From: Variovorax sp. 770b2
Lineage (GTDB): Bacteria; Pseudomonadota; Gammaproteobacteria; Burkholderiales; Burkholderiaceae_C
Direction of reading: 5' to 3'
NCBI RefSeq assembly: GCF_900115685.1
Contig: NZ_FOXJ01000001.1
Coordinates: forward strand, 715,796-779,795
Length of the DNA: 64,000 bases
Below, piece by piece: positions 1-8,447 of the stretch. The notes under the pieces were generated by a model. The model ran no database searches and was not told the DNA's origin. It worked only from the letters and a program-made list of their open reading frames with translations. Numbering within the stretch: the first letter of the stretch is position 1; every line of letters starts with the position of its first letter. The position numbers and the translations under genes were made by a program.

Positions 1-61
1 CAAGATCGACAACGAGCCCGTGCTGATGGCCTGCCTGATGCAGCGCCTGCCCACGCACTGA
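1..61 (+). CDS. 3' end of an unidentified gene (partial)
   Basis: The reading frame that starts at base 2 is open to a TGA at 59-61 and encodes a tail ending in VLMACLMQRLPTH. The rest of the gene lies outside the window, so the product cannot be named. High GC at third positions suits a real coding end. A long pyrimidine tract follows immediately. Confidence 0.5.
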   Translation, partial: KIDNEPVLMACLMQRLPTH

Positions 62-118
62 TTTTTTTCTTCTTCTTCCTCCTCTTTTTCTTCCTCTTTT
101 TCTTTCCGCTTTTTTCAA
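62..118 (+). other. T/C-only tract upstream of a membrane protein gene
   Basis: Almost every base of this 57-base stretch is T or C, built from TTC, TCC and TTT blocks. It ends about 35 bases before the ATG at 153. A very similar tract lies at 43391-43440, 28 bases before another membrane protein gene. Such a tract would give an unstructured U/C-rich leader in the mRNA. The function is unknown. Confidence 0.7.
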
Positions 119-152
119 CCACGCCAACACACGCTCACAGCGCATCAGTCAA

Positions 153-626
153 ATGGAAATCTACAGCTCCGCCGCCCAACAAGAAAAGACCCGCCAGGAC
201 CGCCCCGTTTTCTATTCCCGTTCGCGGCTCATTGCGGGCACGGTGCTGTGGGCGGCAGTGACCGTGGTGCTGGCGGTGCTGTGCATCCGCGCGCAGGACA
301 AGAACAGCGGCATCCTCATCGCCGCGGGCTTTGCATTGCTCACGGCCTGGCTCACGTTCAAGTGCCTGAGCACGCTGCGCAACATCGAAAAGCCCGCGTT
401 CGTGATCGGCCACCAGGGCCTGACCCTGGAGAACGGCATGCTGCTGCCGTGGCCCAACATCGTGGAGAACATCTGGGTCAACCAGAACTACATGGGCATC
501 CCCATCGGCAAGCAGATCCAGATCAAGACCGACCTGCCCAAGCCGCAGGCGCGCGTGCTGCGCCGCGCCACGGCGCTGGAGATTTCGGGTGACGAGTATC
601 TGGCGTTGTGCGACGCCTATCGGTAA
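153..626 (+). CDS. Two-helix membrane protein, STM3941-like
   Basis: This 157-residue protein has two hydrophobic helices near residues 27-45 and 53-69. A soluble C-terminal part from about residue 78 contains the pattern KPAFVIGHQGLTLENG followed by a WPNI segment. That arrangement (two helices, then a small PH-like beta domain) resembles the STM3941 family of inner membrane proteins, whose function is unknown. The start at 153 leaves a polar N-terminus of about 25 residues that would face the cytoplasm. The pyrimidine tract at 62-118 would be in its leader. Family assignment is from memory of sequence style and is moderate. Confidence 0.75.
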   Translation: MEIYSSAAQQEKTRQDRPVFYSRSRLIAGTVLWAAVTVVLAVLCIRAQDKNSGILIAAGFALLTAWLTFKCLSTLRNIEKPAFVIGHQGLTLENGMLLPWPNIVENIWVNQNYMGIPIGKQIQIKTDLPKPQARVLRRATALEISGDEYLALCDAYR

Positions 627-639
627 GAAGTCGACGACT

Positions 640-803
640 TGAGCACTGCGCAATGCGCGCCCGATCAACCGCGGCGCCACCTTGCTGGTGTGCGCCGTGC
701 GCTGCGGGCGGGGCTGCATCACGGTGGCGGCTGCAAGCGCATCGACGGTGCATGGGCCACTGCCATGACTCAAGCCACCATGGCGACTTCGATCTCGCCC
801 TGA
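640..803 (+). pseudogene. Decayed 3' end of a DUF4440/SnoaL-like gene
   Basis: Bases 732-803 encode CKRIDGAWATAMTQATMATS and a terminal ISP followed by TGA. This closely matches the C-terminus of the intact SnoaL-like protein encoded on the minus strand at 25768-26121 (WKRIDGAWATVMTQATTATS). Further upstream the similarity continues only with frame changes, and no start or N-terminal half is present. It is a remnant of a paralogue. The precise 5' limit is not determinable by eye. Confidence 0.6.
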
Positions 804-847
804 GCACGCGTTCTGCAGCTGCACGTTGGCCTTTTACTTTGCACGCC

Positions 848-1450
848 ATGCCCACCATCCTTCATCTCGTTGGCCCGGGTGGCTCGGGCAAGACCTCGGT
901 GGGGCCCTTGCTGGGGGCTCTGCTGAACTGGCGGTTTCTCGACCTCGACGCGGAGTTCATGCGCAGCGAGGGAGACATTGCGCAGTGCATTGGCACCCAC
1001 GGCCATGAAGGCTACGCGCGGCGCAATCTGTCGGTCTACCTCGCACTCAGGCAGGCAGCGAATGTGCCGACCGTCCTGGCACTGTCTTCGGGCTTCATGG
1101 CCTACGCGGCGGACATCGATCCGGGGTACGCGACAGTGCGGCGCGACATAGAAGCGAACCCGCTCACCGCGCTGCTCCTGCCTTCATTCGAGCTGGAGCC
1201 CTGCGTTGAAACGATCGTCAAGAGGCAGCTCGCACGGCCTTATCTGGCGGGCAACAGCGCGCGAGAGGAGCAACGCATACGGGAGCGGTTCCCGCTTTTC
1301 ATGGCACTCCAATGCACCCGTTTTCGAAGCGACAGCTCACCAATGCAGATCGCTTCGGAGGTCGAGCGCTTCGCGAGATCGACGTTGTCGACGCTTGCTG
1401 GCGAGCACATGCAGTCGGTCGTCAGCAGACCTTCGACACGACCCACATGA
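848..1450 (+). CDS. Shikimate-kinase-like P-loop kinase
   Basis: The 200-residue protein starts MPTILHLVGPGGSGKTS, with a Walker A loop at residues 9-17. FLDLDAEF follows at 30-37, where Asp32 and Asp34 match the substrate and magnesium-binding DxD of shikimate kinases. Near residue 122 RPYL and a later RFPLF resemble the lid and RxPLY signature of the family. It is slightly longer than typical AroK and stands alone here rather than next to aroB, so it may phosphorylate another small substrate. The ATG at 848 was chosen because upstream in-frame sequence overlaps the remnant at 640-803 and the P-loop follows directly. Confidence 0.8.
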   Translation: MPTILHLVGPGGSGKTSVGPLLGALLNWRFLDLDAEFMRSEGDIAQCIGTHGHEGYARRNLSVYLALRQAANVPTVLALSSGFMAYAADIDPGYATVRRDIEANPLTALLLPSFELEPCVETIVKRQLARPYLAGNSAREEQRIRERFPLFMALQCTRFRSDSSPMQIASEVERFARSTLSTLAGEHMQSVVSRPSTRPT

Positions 1451-1559
1451 GAGCACATCTGCCGCCCCGTCACTGCGCAAGCAACTCGCATCGGCCCGCA
1501 GCGTTCACCTAAAGTGACTGCCTTAACAACCAGGCATCTTCTACCTGGCGCAGGCGATC

Positions 1560-1582
1560 GATAGGATTTTCGGCTTCCTATC
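1560..1582. promoter_or_regulatory. Perfect inverted repeat before the Bug receptor gene
   Basis: GATAGGA at 1560-1566 and TCCTATC at 1576-1582 form a perfect 7-base inverted repeat with a 9-base spacer, 19 bases upstream of the start at 1602. It could be an operator or a short mRNA hairpin that affects translation. No regulator is encoded beside it. Confidence 0.35.
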
Positions 1583-1601
1583 CTTCGAGACAAAGAATTC
1601 A

Positions 1602-2576
1602 ATGAAGAAGCGCCTCCTTGCGATCGCGATCTCGGCCATCGCCGCATTCCCTGCCTTCGCCGAGTATCCCGACAAGCCGATCACGCTCGTGGTGCCGTTC
1701 GCCGCCGGCGGGCCGACCGACAAGGTGGCGCGCGACTTCGCCGAGGCGATGCGCAAACAGCTGGGCAACGTCGCCATCGCCGTGGACAACAGCGGCGGCG
1801 CGGGCGGCACGCTCGGCGCGGCCAAGGCGGCGCGCGCGGCCAATGACGGCTACACGCTGCTGCTGCACCACGTGAGCATGGCGACCTCGCCCGCGCTGTA
1901 CCGCAAGCTCCCCTACGACACGCTCAACGGCTTCGAGTACCTGGGCCTCATCAACGAGGTGCCGATGACGGTCATCAGCAAGAAGACGCTGCCCGCCACC
2001 AACTTCGCCGAGCTGCGCAAGTGGCTCGAAGCCAATGCCAGCAAGACCAACCTGGCCAACGCCGGCATCGGCTCGGCCTCGCACCTGTGCGGGCTGATGC
2101 TGCAGAACGCCTTGAAGCTCGAGGTGCAGACCATCCCCTACAAGGGCACCGCACCGGCGATGACCGACCTCATCGGCGGCCAGGTCGACGTGATGTGCGA
2201 CCAGACCACCAACACCACCGCGCAGATCGAAGGCGACATGGTGCGCGCCTATGCGGTAACGACGCAAAAGCGCCTGAAGACGCCCGCGCTGGCCGCGCTG
2301 CCGACGCTGGACGAGAGCGGGCTGAAGGGCTTCAACGTGAGCATCTGGCACGGCCTCTTCGCACCCAAGGGCACGCCCAAGGCGATCACCGACAAGCTCA
2401 ACGCGGCGCTGAAGGTGGCGCTGAAAGACCCGGCCTTCGTCAAGAGCCAGGAGGGCCTGGGCGCGGTCATCATCAGCGACGCGCGGGTCAACGGGCCGGA
2501 GCACAAGAAGTTCGTCGAGGCCGAGATCCAGAAGTGGGGCGCGGTCATCAAGGCGGCCGGGCAGACCGCGGAGTGA
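1602..2576 (+). CDS. Bug/TctC-type substrate-binding receptor
   Basis: This 324-residue periplasmic solute receptor has a signal peptide with likely cleavage after AFA (residue 20). The mature part begins EYPDKPITLVVPFAAGGPTD, the classic opening of Bug proteins, the receptors of tripartite tricarboxylate transporters. The later IPYKGTAPAMTDLIGGQVD segment is also typical. The ligand is probably a carboxylate. No TctA or TctB membrane genes are nearby, as is common for the greatly expanded Bug families of Betaproteobacteria. The stop TGA overlaps the ATG of the next gene, so they are probably co-transcribed. Confidence 0.92.
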   Translation: MKKRLLAIAISAIAAFPAFAEYPDKPITLVVPFAAGGPTDKVARDFAEAMRKQLGNVAIAVDNSGGAGGTLGAAKAARAANDGYTLLLHHVSMATSPALYRKLPYDTLNGFEYLGLINEVPMTVISKKTLPATNFAELRKWLEANASKTNLANAGIGSASHLCGLMLQNALKLEVQTIPYKGTAPAMTDLIGGQVDVMCDQTTNTTAQIEGDMVRAYAVTTQKRLKTPALAALPTLDESGLKGFNVSIWHGLFAPKGTPKAITDKLNAALKVALKDPAFVKSQEGLGAVIISDARVNGPEHKKFVEAEIQKWGAVIKAAGQTAE

Positions 2577-2947
2577 TGCGCATGAAAAACGTCATGACGA
2601 ATCCGAATCGCCTCCGGGTGCAGCTTCTAGCGCTGGCTGTGCTGGCGCCGTTCGCGGGCGCCGCCTTGGCCGCCTCGCCGAAGTTCTCGATCGAACTCGT
2701 GGGCGGCCGCATCAAGGGCGACGACACGCTGAAAGTGAAGCAGGGCGACCAGGTGCAGGTGAGCGTGGTGAGCGACCAGCCCCTGGTGCTGCACCTGCAC
2801 GGCTACGACATCGAGACGAAGGTGGTGCCGCCCGCGCCCGCGCTGATGGCCTTCAAGGCCGACCTGGCGGGGCGCTTTCCGGTGCACGAGCATCGCAGCG
2901 GGGCAGGCAATCACCGCGCGGTGATGTTCATCGAAGTCCACCCATAG
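2576..2947 (+). CDS. Periplasmic cupredoxin-like protein
   Basis: The 123-residue product has a signal peptide (hydrophobic residues about 15-32, cleavage after AALA). A small beta domain follows with LHLHGYDIE, VHEHRSG and NHRAVMF. The histidine-rich segments and the length suit a cupredoxin-like copper protein, although a canonical Cys-x-Met ligand loop is not evident. The start at 2576 overlaps the upstream stop by one base; an ATG at 2582 is the alternative. It probably forms an operon with the Bug receptor and the membrane protein that follows, and may be linked to metal handling. The metal role is inference. Confidence 0.75.
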   Translation: MRMKNVMTNPNRLRVQLLALAVLAPFAGAALAASPKFSIELVGGRIKGDDTLKVKQGDQVQVSVVSDQPLVLHLHGYDIETKVVPPAPALMAFKADLAGRFPVHEHRSGAGNHRAVMFIEVHP

Positions 2948-2996
2948 GCGCGCTCTGAACTCCTTTCGATCCGCCTTCGGCTTTGCCGCGGCGTGC

Positions 2997-4409
2997 GTGA
3001 CCGGACGCGCCAACGCGCATGGCTTCGGCCAGCGCTTCGACCTGCCGCTTCCGCTGTGGCTCTGGCTCACGGGGGCGGGCGCGACGCTCGTGCTGACCTT
3101 CGTGGCGCTCGCGTTGTTCGCGCGGCGGCGCGACTTCGGCGCGGCATTCCTGCGCAGCGTCGACCTGCTGCAGTTCGCGGCGCTGCGCCGCATCGCGCAT
3201 CCGCTCGCGGTCGTGCTGCGCGTCTTCAGCTGCGCGGTGTTCGCGCTGACGCTGGCCACCGGCTTCCTCGGCAACGACGATGCGTATGCGAACCTGATCG
3301 TCACGATGGTCTGGGTGCTGTGGTGGGTCGGCATGGCGTTCTTCTGCGCGCTCGTCGGCGACCTGTGGGAAGTCGTCGATCCGCTGCCCACGGTGTACCG
3401 CGCGGCCGCCCGCCTGATCGGCCGGCGCGAATCGCTCGGCTTGCCGTGGCCATCGTGGCTGGGCGCATGGCCCGCGGTCATTCTGTTCTTCGCCTTCGCA
3501 TGGGCCGAGCTGGTCTGGCAGGACAAGGACGTGCCCCGCGCGCTCGCCTCCGCCTTGCTGGCCTACGCGGCGTTGAGCTGGTGCGGCATGCTGCTGTTCG
3601 GCGTGGAGGTGTGGCGCAGCAAGGCCGATGCTTTCGCGATGGTGTTCCGCGTGCTCGGCCGCTTCGCGCCGCTCGAGCTGCGCAGCGCGACGCCCACCGA
3701 GCCCGCGCGCTTGCGCCTGCGTCCTTACGCGGCCGGTTTGCTGACAGAGGGAGCGGTGCCCAATTCGGTCGCCGCGTTCGTGCTCTTGATGCTCGCCACG
3801 GTCACCTTCGACGGCTTGCACGAAACGCCGCTGATGGACAGCATCGGCACCGCCGCGCAGACCGCGCGCCCGGTGGCCGAGGCGCTGTTCGCGCTTTCAT
3901 CCGCGACCGGCATGGACGAGACGCAGTGGCTCAACACCGTGGTGCTGCTGCTGTTTCCGCTGGCCTTCATGCTGATCTTTCGCGTCGTGAGCGCGTGCAT
4001 GCTGCGCCTGGCCGGCAGCTCGGCGCATGCGGACCTGAACGCGATGGTCTGGAGCCTGGTGCCGATCGCCGTGGCTTACCACCTCGCGCACTACGCATCG
4101 CTGCTACTGACCACGGGGCAGTTCATCGTCCCGCTCGCGTCGGACCCGTTCGGCTGGGGCTGGAACCTGTTCGGCACGCGCGGGCAGGCCGTCAACCTGG
4201 GCATCGTGAGCCCGGCCGGGTACTGGTACACGGCCGTCACGCTGATCGTCGTCGGCCATGTGCTGGCAGTCATCGTCGCGCACATCGAGGCGACGCGCCG
4301 CTTCGCGAGCCACCGTGCGGCGTTGCTGAGCCAAGTGCCGATGCTCGCGCTGATGGTGGCTTATACGAGCCTGAGCCTTTGGATCATGGCGCAGCCCATC
4401 GTGGGCTGA
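2997..4409 (+). CDS. Large polytopic membrane protein
   Basis: About 470 residues with roughly ten hydrophobic segments. The N-terminus near AHGFGQRFDLPLPLWLW resembles a conserved family in Betaproteobacteria found beside cupredoxin-like genes; its function is unknown. The GTG at 2997 is the first conventional start, but the frame stays open upstream. The sequence before it (SFRSAFGFAAACVTGRANA) looks like a signal peptide, so translation may begin nearer 2955, perhaps at CTG. The gap to the upstream gene is only 49 bases or less, which suggests one operon. Confidence 0.8.
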   Translation: MTGRANAHGFGQRFDLPLPLWLWLTGAGATLVLTFVALALFARRRDFGAAFLRSVDLLQFAALRRIAHPLAVVLRVFSCAVFALTLATGFLGNDDAYANLIVTMVWVLWWVGMAFFCALVGDLWEVVDPLPTVYRAAARLIGRRESLGLPWPSWLGAWPAVILFFAFAWAELVWQDKDVPRALASALLAYAALSWCGMLLFGVEVWRSKADAFAMVFRVLGRFAPLELRSATPTEPARLRLRPYAAGLLTEGAVPNSVAAFVLLMLATVTFDGLHETPLMDSIGTAAQTARPVAEALFALSSATGMDETQWLNTVVLLLFPLAFMLIFRVVSACMLRLAGSSAHADLNAMVWSLVPIAVAYHLAHYASLLLTTGQFIVPLASDPFGWGWNLFGTRGQAVNLGIVSPAGYWYTAVTLIVVGHVLAVIVAHIEATRRFASHRAALLSQVPMLALMVAYTSLSLWIMAQPIVG

Positions 4410-4438
4410 TCGCCGTCTCCGGCATCAACTGATCGATC

Positions 4439-4684
4439 GCGCTGCAGCTGGGGCGGCTTGCCGCTGACGCGGCAGCTGCTCGGCACCCGCGCGCGTTGCC
4501 GGGTCTTCGAACTCCAATCGTCGATGGCGGCCATGTCGATATCGCCCGGCAAATGGCTCATCGCACGGGCCTGGAGCTTCGGGCTCGCGTTGCCGAACTC
4601 GAACACCACCAGTGCATGGTCTTGATGGGATAGCGCACCGGCCATGTCCTCGCCCTTGGGCGCCGCATGCAAGCCATCGACTGC
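4439..4684 (-). pseudogene. Decayed paralogue of the secreted NTF2-like protein
   Basis: The minus strand reads AVDGLHAAPKGEDMAGALS, then LVVFEFG and AMSHLPGDIDMAAIDDW, then a degenerate RVPSSCRVSGKPPQ. The intact gene at 8448-8924 has AVDGFHAALKRKDTGGALS, LVVFEFG-like LLVFEFG, and ALSHLPGDIDMAAVSDW. The signal peptide, the start and the last 30 or so residues are missing, so this is a remnant. It lies between two converging genes. Confidence 0.75.
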
Positions 4685-4812
4685 ACGAGCGGTTCGTGGT
4701 CGGCGAGCCGCATGCCATCGAGCGGGGAAGGGGCGGCCGCGGCATGAAGCGTGAGCAGCGAGCCTCGGTTGTCGACAAGGCTCGCGACAAGGTCTGCGAA
4801 CCGGCTGGAGCC

Positions 4813-4850
4813 AAAAGAAAAGCCCCCGACTCGCCAGGAGCCGGGGGCTT
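4813..4850 (-). terminator. Rho-independent terminator of the LVIVD lipoprotein gene
   Basis: AGCCCCCG at 4821-4828 pairs with CGGGGGCT at 4842-4849. On the minus strand the stem is followed by TTTTCTTTT (bases 4813-4821). It sits 40 bases beyond the stop of the minus-strand gene that ends at 4890. Confidence 0.85.
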
Positions 4851-4889
4851 GGGGGTCGGGTCGTCAAGACGACCCGAGCGAGGTGTGGA

Positions 4890-7130
4890 TCAGCTCTTCA
4901 CATTCGCCACCGCCAGCTTCCCGCCGGCCTGGAGATAGCCATTGGTCGTGAAGGAGCAGCCCTCGGTGCAGGTCAACGAGAAGAAGCCCTTGTTCGCGCC
5001 GTTGTCGGTCACCTGAAGGCGGAACTTCGCCGGCTGGTCGTTGAAGGTGCCGGCACCGTCGATCTGCACCGAGTTCTTCGTCGCCGTGACCTGCGCGCCA
5101 TCCGCATCGATGGCCGAGCCCAGGCGCGTCACCGAGGTCAGCTGCACCTTGTTGCCTGCGCCATCGATGCTCAGGCTGGCGGTGGGGCCGTCCTTGCCGC
5201 GGCTGGCCTCCAGCGAGACCGTCACGTCACCCTGCGCGGTGGACACTTTCCCCTTGACGCTCGCGCTGCGGCTCATGCACGCGTTGTACTGCGGGTTGGT
5301 CAGCTCGATCGACACCAGTCCGCCCTGGTTCCAGCCCGTGTAGTACAGGCAGTTGTCGGCGTCGTAGCGCGGGTCGGGGCGCGAGAAGTCCATCTTGCTG
5401 GGCGTGTTGCGCCGGGCGACGTAGTAGCCGATTTCCTTCGGGCTCGTCGGATCGGTCCAGTCGGCGAAGCGAATGCCGCCCGAGGCCGCCGCGTACACCG
5501 CCACGCGCATGTTGTTGCGGTCGTCGAAGTTCAGGTAGTGAACCATCGGCACGTTGCCGCCCTGCGCCACCAGCGTCGGGCACACGCTGGCCTTGTTGGC
5601 ATCCTGCTCGAAGGTGCCGACGATCTTGGGGTTCTTCTCGTCCGAGATGTCGATCATGCGGCCGAAGCTCTGCTGCTTGCACTGGTTGGGCAGGCCGTTG
5701 GTGTCGCTGGTCGTCAAGGCATACGACTCGTCGGTCGAGACGATGTACTCCTTGCCGTTGACGTGCCGCACCCACTCGGTCGCGTGCGTCGCCGAGGTCG
5801 AGCTCATCCGGGCATAGCCGCCTTGCTCGAACTCGGGGTTGGGCTGCTGGTCGCACCACGAGAGGAAGCTCACGTACTTCAGCTTCGGATCGGCCACCCG
5901 CTTGACGATGTCGCTCGAGTCCATGACCAGCAGGCCGTTGGCGCAGGTCTGGTCGCGCCAGAACGTCGTGCTCGCGGTCGGCAGGTTGCCGGCCACCTGG
6001 CCGCCACCGCCGTACACCGCCAGATAGATGCGCGTGCCGTCCGGGTTGGTGCTCACGTCATGCACGTTGGTCGCCGCCATGATCCGCCAGTTCTTGTTGC
6101 TCTTCACCTCGTCGGGCAGCATCGAACGGTTCCAGCTCAGGAGCAGCTTCGGGTTCTTCGGATCGTCCAGGCTGGTGATGTGCACGTCGACGCGCTTGTT
6201 GTCGATGGTGTAGTTGGCGAAGTTCTCGTCCGTGGGGGAGGTGCCGCCCGTGATGAGCGTCGTGCCGCCGTCCTTGGCCGTGGTGCCGAACGGCACGCCA
6301 TACCAGGTCTTGCCGTCCGGCGAGAGCCAGCCGTCGTGGTGGCCGCCGGAGGACTGGTAGCTCGCGTTCAGCGGCACGGGGTGCAGGCAGTCGCTGACGT
6401 CATAGACGTCCACCATCTTGTTGTCCTTGTAGCCGGCCACCAGGAGGTCGCCCGAGAGCTCCAGGCCCGAGTAGGCCTCCAGCGCCGCGGGGGTGCGCAA
6501 GATCTTCCCGTTCGGGTTGACGGGGGTGGTGGCGCTGGTCTCTTCGCCGAACTTGTTGGTGCTCGTTGCCGCGACGCTGGCCGACGGCGCGGTGCCGACG
6601 ACCGTGGTATCGCCGCTCGCGGACACGACCTGCATTTTCGAGGGCGTCTTCATGTCGAACACGATGATGCCGGTGGTGAGCGCCGCATCGCCGCCCGCTG
6701 CGCCGTCGCGATTGGAGGCATAGGCGCAGCGCGTGGTGCCCTTCGCCTTGATCTGCAAATCGCCGAAGGCGCCGCGGCCGAACAGCGTGTGCTGGGCGAC
6801 CTTTCTTGCGCCGCACCAGTAGCCCTGGAAGCCATCGGGGTTGGCGGTTGCGTCGTACATCGCCGACTTGGGGATGTGGCCATTGACGCCCGGCTCTGCC
6901 TGGTCGCCAAGCCCGGCCTCGCAGATCCTGGGCGGTGTCACGTAGTCCTGGGCCACGGGCGTGGTGTCGGCCGGTGGCTGCTCGACGCCGGCCGGTGGCT
7001 GCGCAGGCGGAATGATGATGGGCGGCGCGCCGCCGCCGTCGTTGCTGCCGCCGCACGCGGCGAGCAGCAGCGCGCTGGAGAGCGCAGCCACCAACAACAA
7101 GTTGGCTTTGGAGGGTTGTCTTCTTTTCAT
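4890..7130 (-). CDS. LVIVD-repeat surface lipoprotein
   Basis: A 746-residue exported protein. The N-terminus MKRRQPSKANLLLVAALSS followed by ALLLAACGGS is a lipoprotein signal with the lipid cysteine near residue 26. A proline-rich linker (PPIIIPPAQPPAG) leads into a large repeated beta-propeller-like region with segments such as VDVYDVSDCLHPVPL and MIDISDEKNPKIVGTF, the style of LVIVD repeats. The C-terminal 130 residues are a separate beta-rich domain. The start at 7130 was chosen over upstream in-frame codons because it begins the signal peptide and is preceded by AGAAG. It lies 59 bases after the GspC-like gene and ends before a clear terminator. The role is unknown, probably at the cell surface. 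Confidence 0.85.
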   Translation of the reverse strand: MKRRQPSKANLLLVAALSSALLLAACGGSNDGGGAPPIIIPPAQPPAGVEQPPADTTPVAQDYVTPPRICEAGLGDQAEPGVNGHIPKSAMYDATANPDGFQGYWCGARKVAQHTLFGRGAFGDLQIKAKGTTRCAYASNRDGAAGGDAALTTGIIVFDMKTPSKMQVVSASGDTTVVGTAPSASVAATSTNKFGEETSATTPVNPNGKILRTPAALEAYSGLELSGDLLVAGYKDNKMVDVYDVSDCLHPVPLNASYQSSGGHHDGWLSPDGKTWYGVPFGTTAKDGGTTLITGGTSPTDENFANYTIDNKRVDVHITSLDDPKNPKLLLSWNRSMLPDEVKSNKNWRIMAATNVHDVSTNPDGTRIYLAVYGGGGQVAGNLPTASTTFWRDQTCANGLLVMDSSDIVKRVADPKLKYVSFLSWCDQQPNPEFEQGGYARMSSTSATHATEWVRHVNGKEYIVSTDESYALTTSDTNGLPNQCKQQSFGRMIDISDEKNPKIVGTFEQDANKASVCPTLVAQGGNVPMVHYLNFDDRNNMRVAVYAAASGGIRFADWTDPTSPKEIGYYVARRNTPSKMDFSRPDPRYDADNCLYYTGWNQGGLVSIELTNPQYNACMSRSASVKGKVSTAQGDVTVSLEASRGKDGPTASLSIDGAGNKVQLTSVTRLGSAIDADGAQVTATKNSVQIDGAGTFNDQPAKFRLQVTDNGANKGFFSLTCTEGCSFTTNGYLQAGGKLAVANVKS

Positions 7131-7189
7131 GGTTCTTCTTTCTCTGTCAAAAAAACACGGGGAGCAGGGAGCGGGGGAGCGTCTTCGCC

Positions 7190-7699
7190 TCAATGTCCGA
7201 AAGGGGCGGGGTCTCCCGCCCATGCCGGTTCCACGTCCGGGGCATGAGGGGGAGCGGGTGAGGGCGCCGGCACTGCGACGGTCCGGTCGGCTTCGATCAC
7301 GATGGCCTGCCCCGCGCCAGCCAGCACGACGCTGTCGGCGCCGATCGCGCTGACGGTCAGGCCTTCGACGTGGGCGCCGACGCGCAGCTGCACCAACTGC
7401 GCGTCGGCCGTGCGACGCATGAGCGCAAAGCTGTCGACGCCATCGGCCGCCACGACCGTGCCGACGAGCTTGAGCGCCGACGTGGAGCGTGCGGCGTCGA
7501 GCGGCTTGGCGGCCTGCGGCATCGGCATCGGAGCGATCGCCGGAGCTGGCGCGGATGCGATCGGTGGAGTCGGTGCAGTCGGCACGGGCACCACTGCGTC
7601 ATCGGACGATGGCCACCACCACGGTGCTGCCAGCGCGACGACGAGCACTGTCCCGAGCCACAAGAGCCAGCGGGTGCGATGCGTCACGGAAGCCGGCAT
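7190..7699 (-). CDS. GspC-like inner membrane protein (orphan)
   Basis: The 169-residue protein has a short cytoplasmic start, one membrane helix near residues 11-27, and a Pro/Ala-rich periplasmic linker. A beta domain (LKLVGTVVAADGVDSFALM, then VEGLTVSAIGADSVVLAG) matches the homology region of type II secretion protein C, which contacts the secretin. There is no PDZ domain and no other secretion gene in the window. It lies directly upstream of the LVIVD lipoprotein gene on the same strand, so it may help display or export that protein. That link is inference. Confidence 0.75.
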   Translation of the reverse strand: MPASVTHRTRWLLWLGTVLVVALAAPWWWPSSDDAVVPVPTAPTPPIASAPAPAIAPMPMPQAAKPLDAARSTSALKLVGTVVAADGVDSFALMRRTADAQLVQLRVGAHVEGLTVSAIGADSVVLAGAGQAIVIEADRTVAVPAPSPAPPHAPDVEPAWAGDPAPFGH

Positions 7700-7764
7700 G
7701 TCGGGTGAATGTGGTGTGGAGTGGCCGGAGAGATTAGTTGCGAATCCCCTGCTTCAGAAGATGA

Positions 7765-7795
7765 CCAACGGTTGACTCGTTCATCGCAGGTGAGC
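7765..7795. repeat. 31-base direct repeat, left copy
   Basis: This segment matches 8973-9003 at 27 of 31 bases (shared parts include ACTCGTTCA and CGCAGGTG). The two copies bracket a two-gene unit of small secreted proteins about 1.2 kb long. Confidence 0.6.
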
Positions 7796-7972
7796 GCATG
7801 AATCGACGTGACGCGCTCCGCGCAAAGCCGCGCGGACACTGGCGTTGCGGCGCGAAAGCGGGGCGCTTTCCTTGCGCTTGAACGCTGCGCGCGATGCGTT
7901 GCCGTGCCCTTGCACGCGCGCGCGGCGTCGGTAACATCGCCGACTTTCAAATCAATGAGGCAAGGGACAGCG

Positions 7973-8425
7973 ATGCTGCTGACGACATGGATGCTGGCCG
8001 GCGCGCGGGCCTCGGTGATGACCGCTGTGATGGCCGCGGCCTCGTTGCTCACGTTGCATGCCGCGGCCGATCCGGCGCGGCTCGATGGAATACAGATCGC
8101 CGGTCACGACGCGGTCGACCCCGCGGTGCGGCGCTTCACCGCCAAGGTGACCCGCGTGGGCCAGGCCAGCAAGGCGGGCCGCATCTCCACGCTGCGCTTC
8201 GAGCCGATAGGCCCGGGCATGGTGGCGCCCAAGCGCAATGAATTGCGCGGCTGGCGGCTGACCTTCATCCGGGGAAAGATGTTCGGCAAGACCTTGTGGC
8301 TCAAGAGCAATACGCCCGACGAGCTGACGGTGCGCAACACCGATCCTTCGATGGAAGGCGTGACCGAGGGCGACATCGTCGTCATCGAGTTGATCGACCC
8401 CAAGGTGGTCGATGCCAATGCGTAA
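7973..8425 (+). CDS. Secreted protein of unknown function
   Basis: A 150-residue product with a long hydrophobic N-terminus ending near LLTLHAAADPARLDG, so probably exported. The mature part is beta-rich (RISTLRFEPIGPGMVAPKRN, then LRGWRLTFIRGKMFGKTLW) and I do not recognise the family. The ATG at 7973 was chosen because AAGGGACAG precedes it by the right distance; ATG 7955 is the alternative. Its stop lies about 20 bases before the start of the next gene, so the two probably form an operon. Confidence 0.7.
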   Translation: MLLTTWMLAGARASVMTAVMAAASLLTLHAAADPARLDGIQIAGHDAVDPAVRRFTAKVTRVGQASKAGRISTLRFEPIGPGMVAPKRNELRGWRLTFIRGKMFGKTLWLKSNTPDELTVRNTDPSMEGVTEGDIVVIELIDPKVVDANA

Positions 8426-8447
8426 GTCACCGCGCGCGGAGATGAGG

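Noticed and set aside
7190-7699. Type II secretion gene cluster
   Set aside because: Only a GspC-like gene is present; no GspD, GspE, GspF or pseudopilin genes are in the window.
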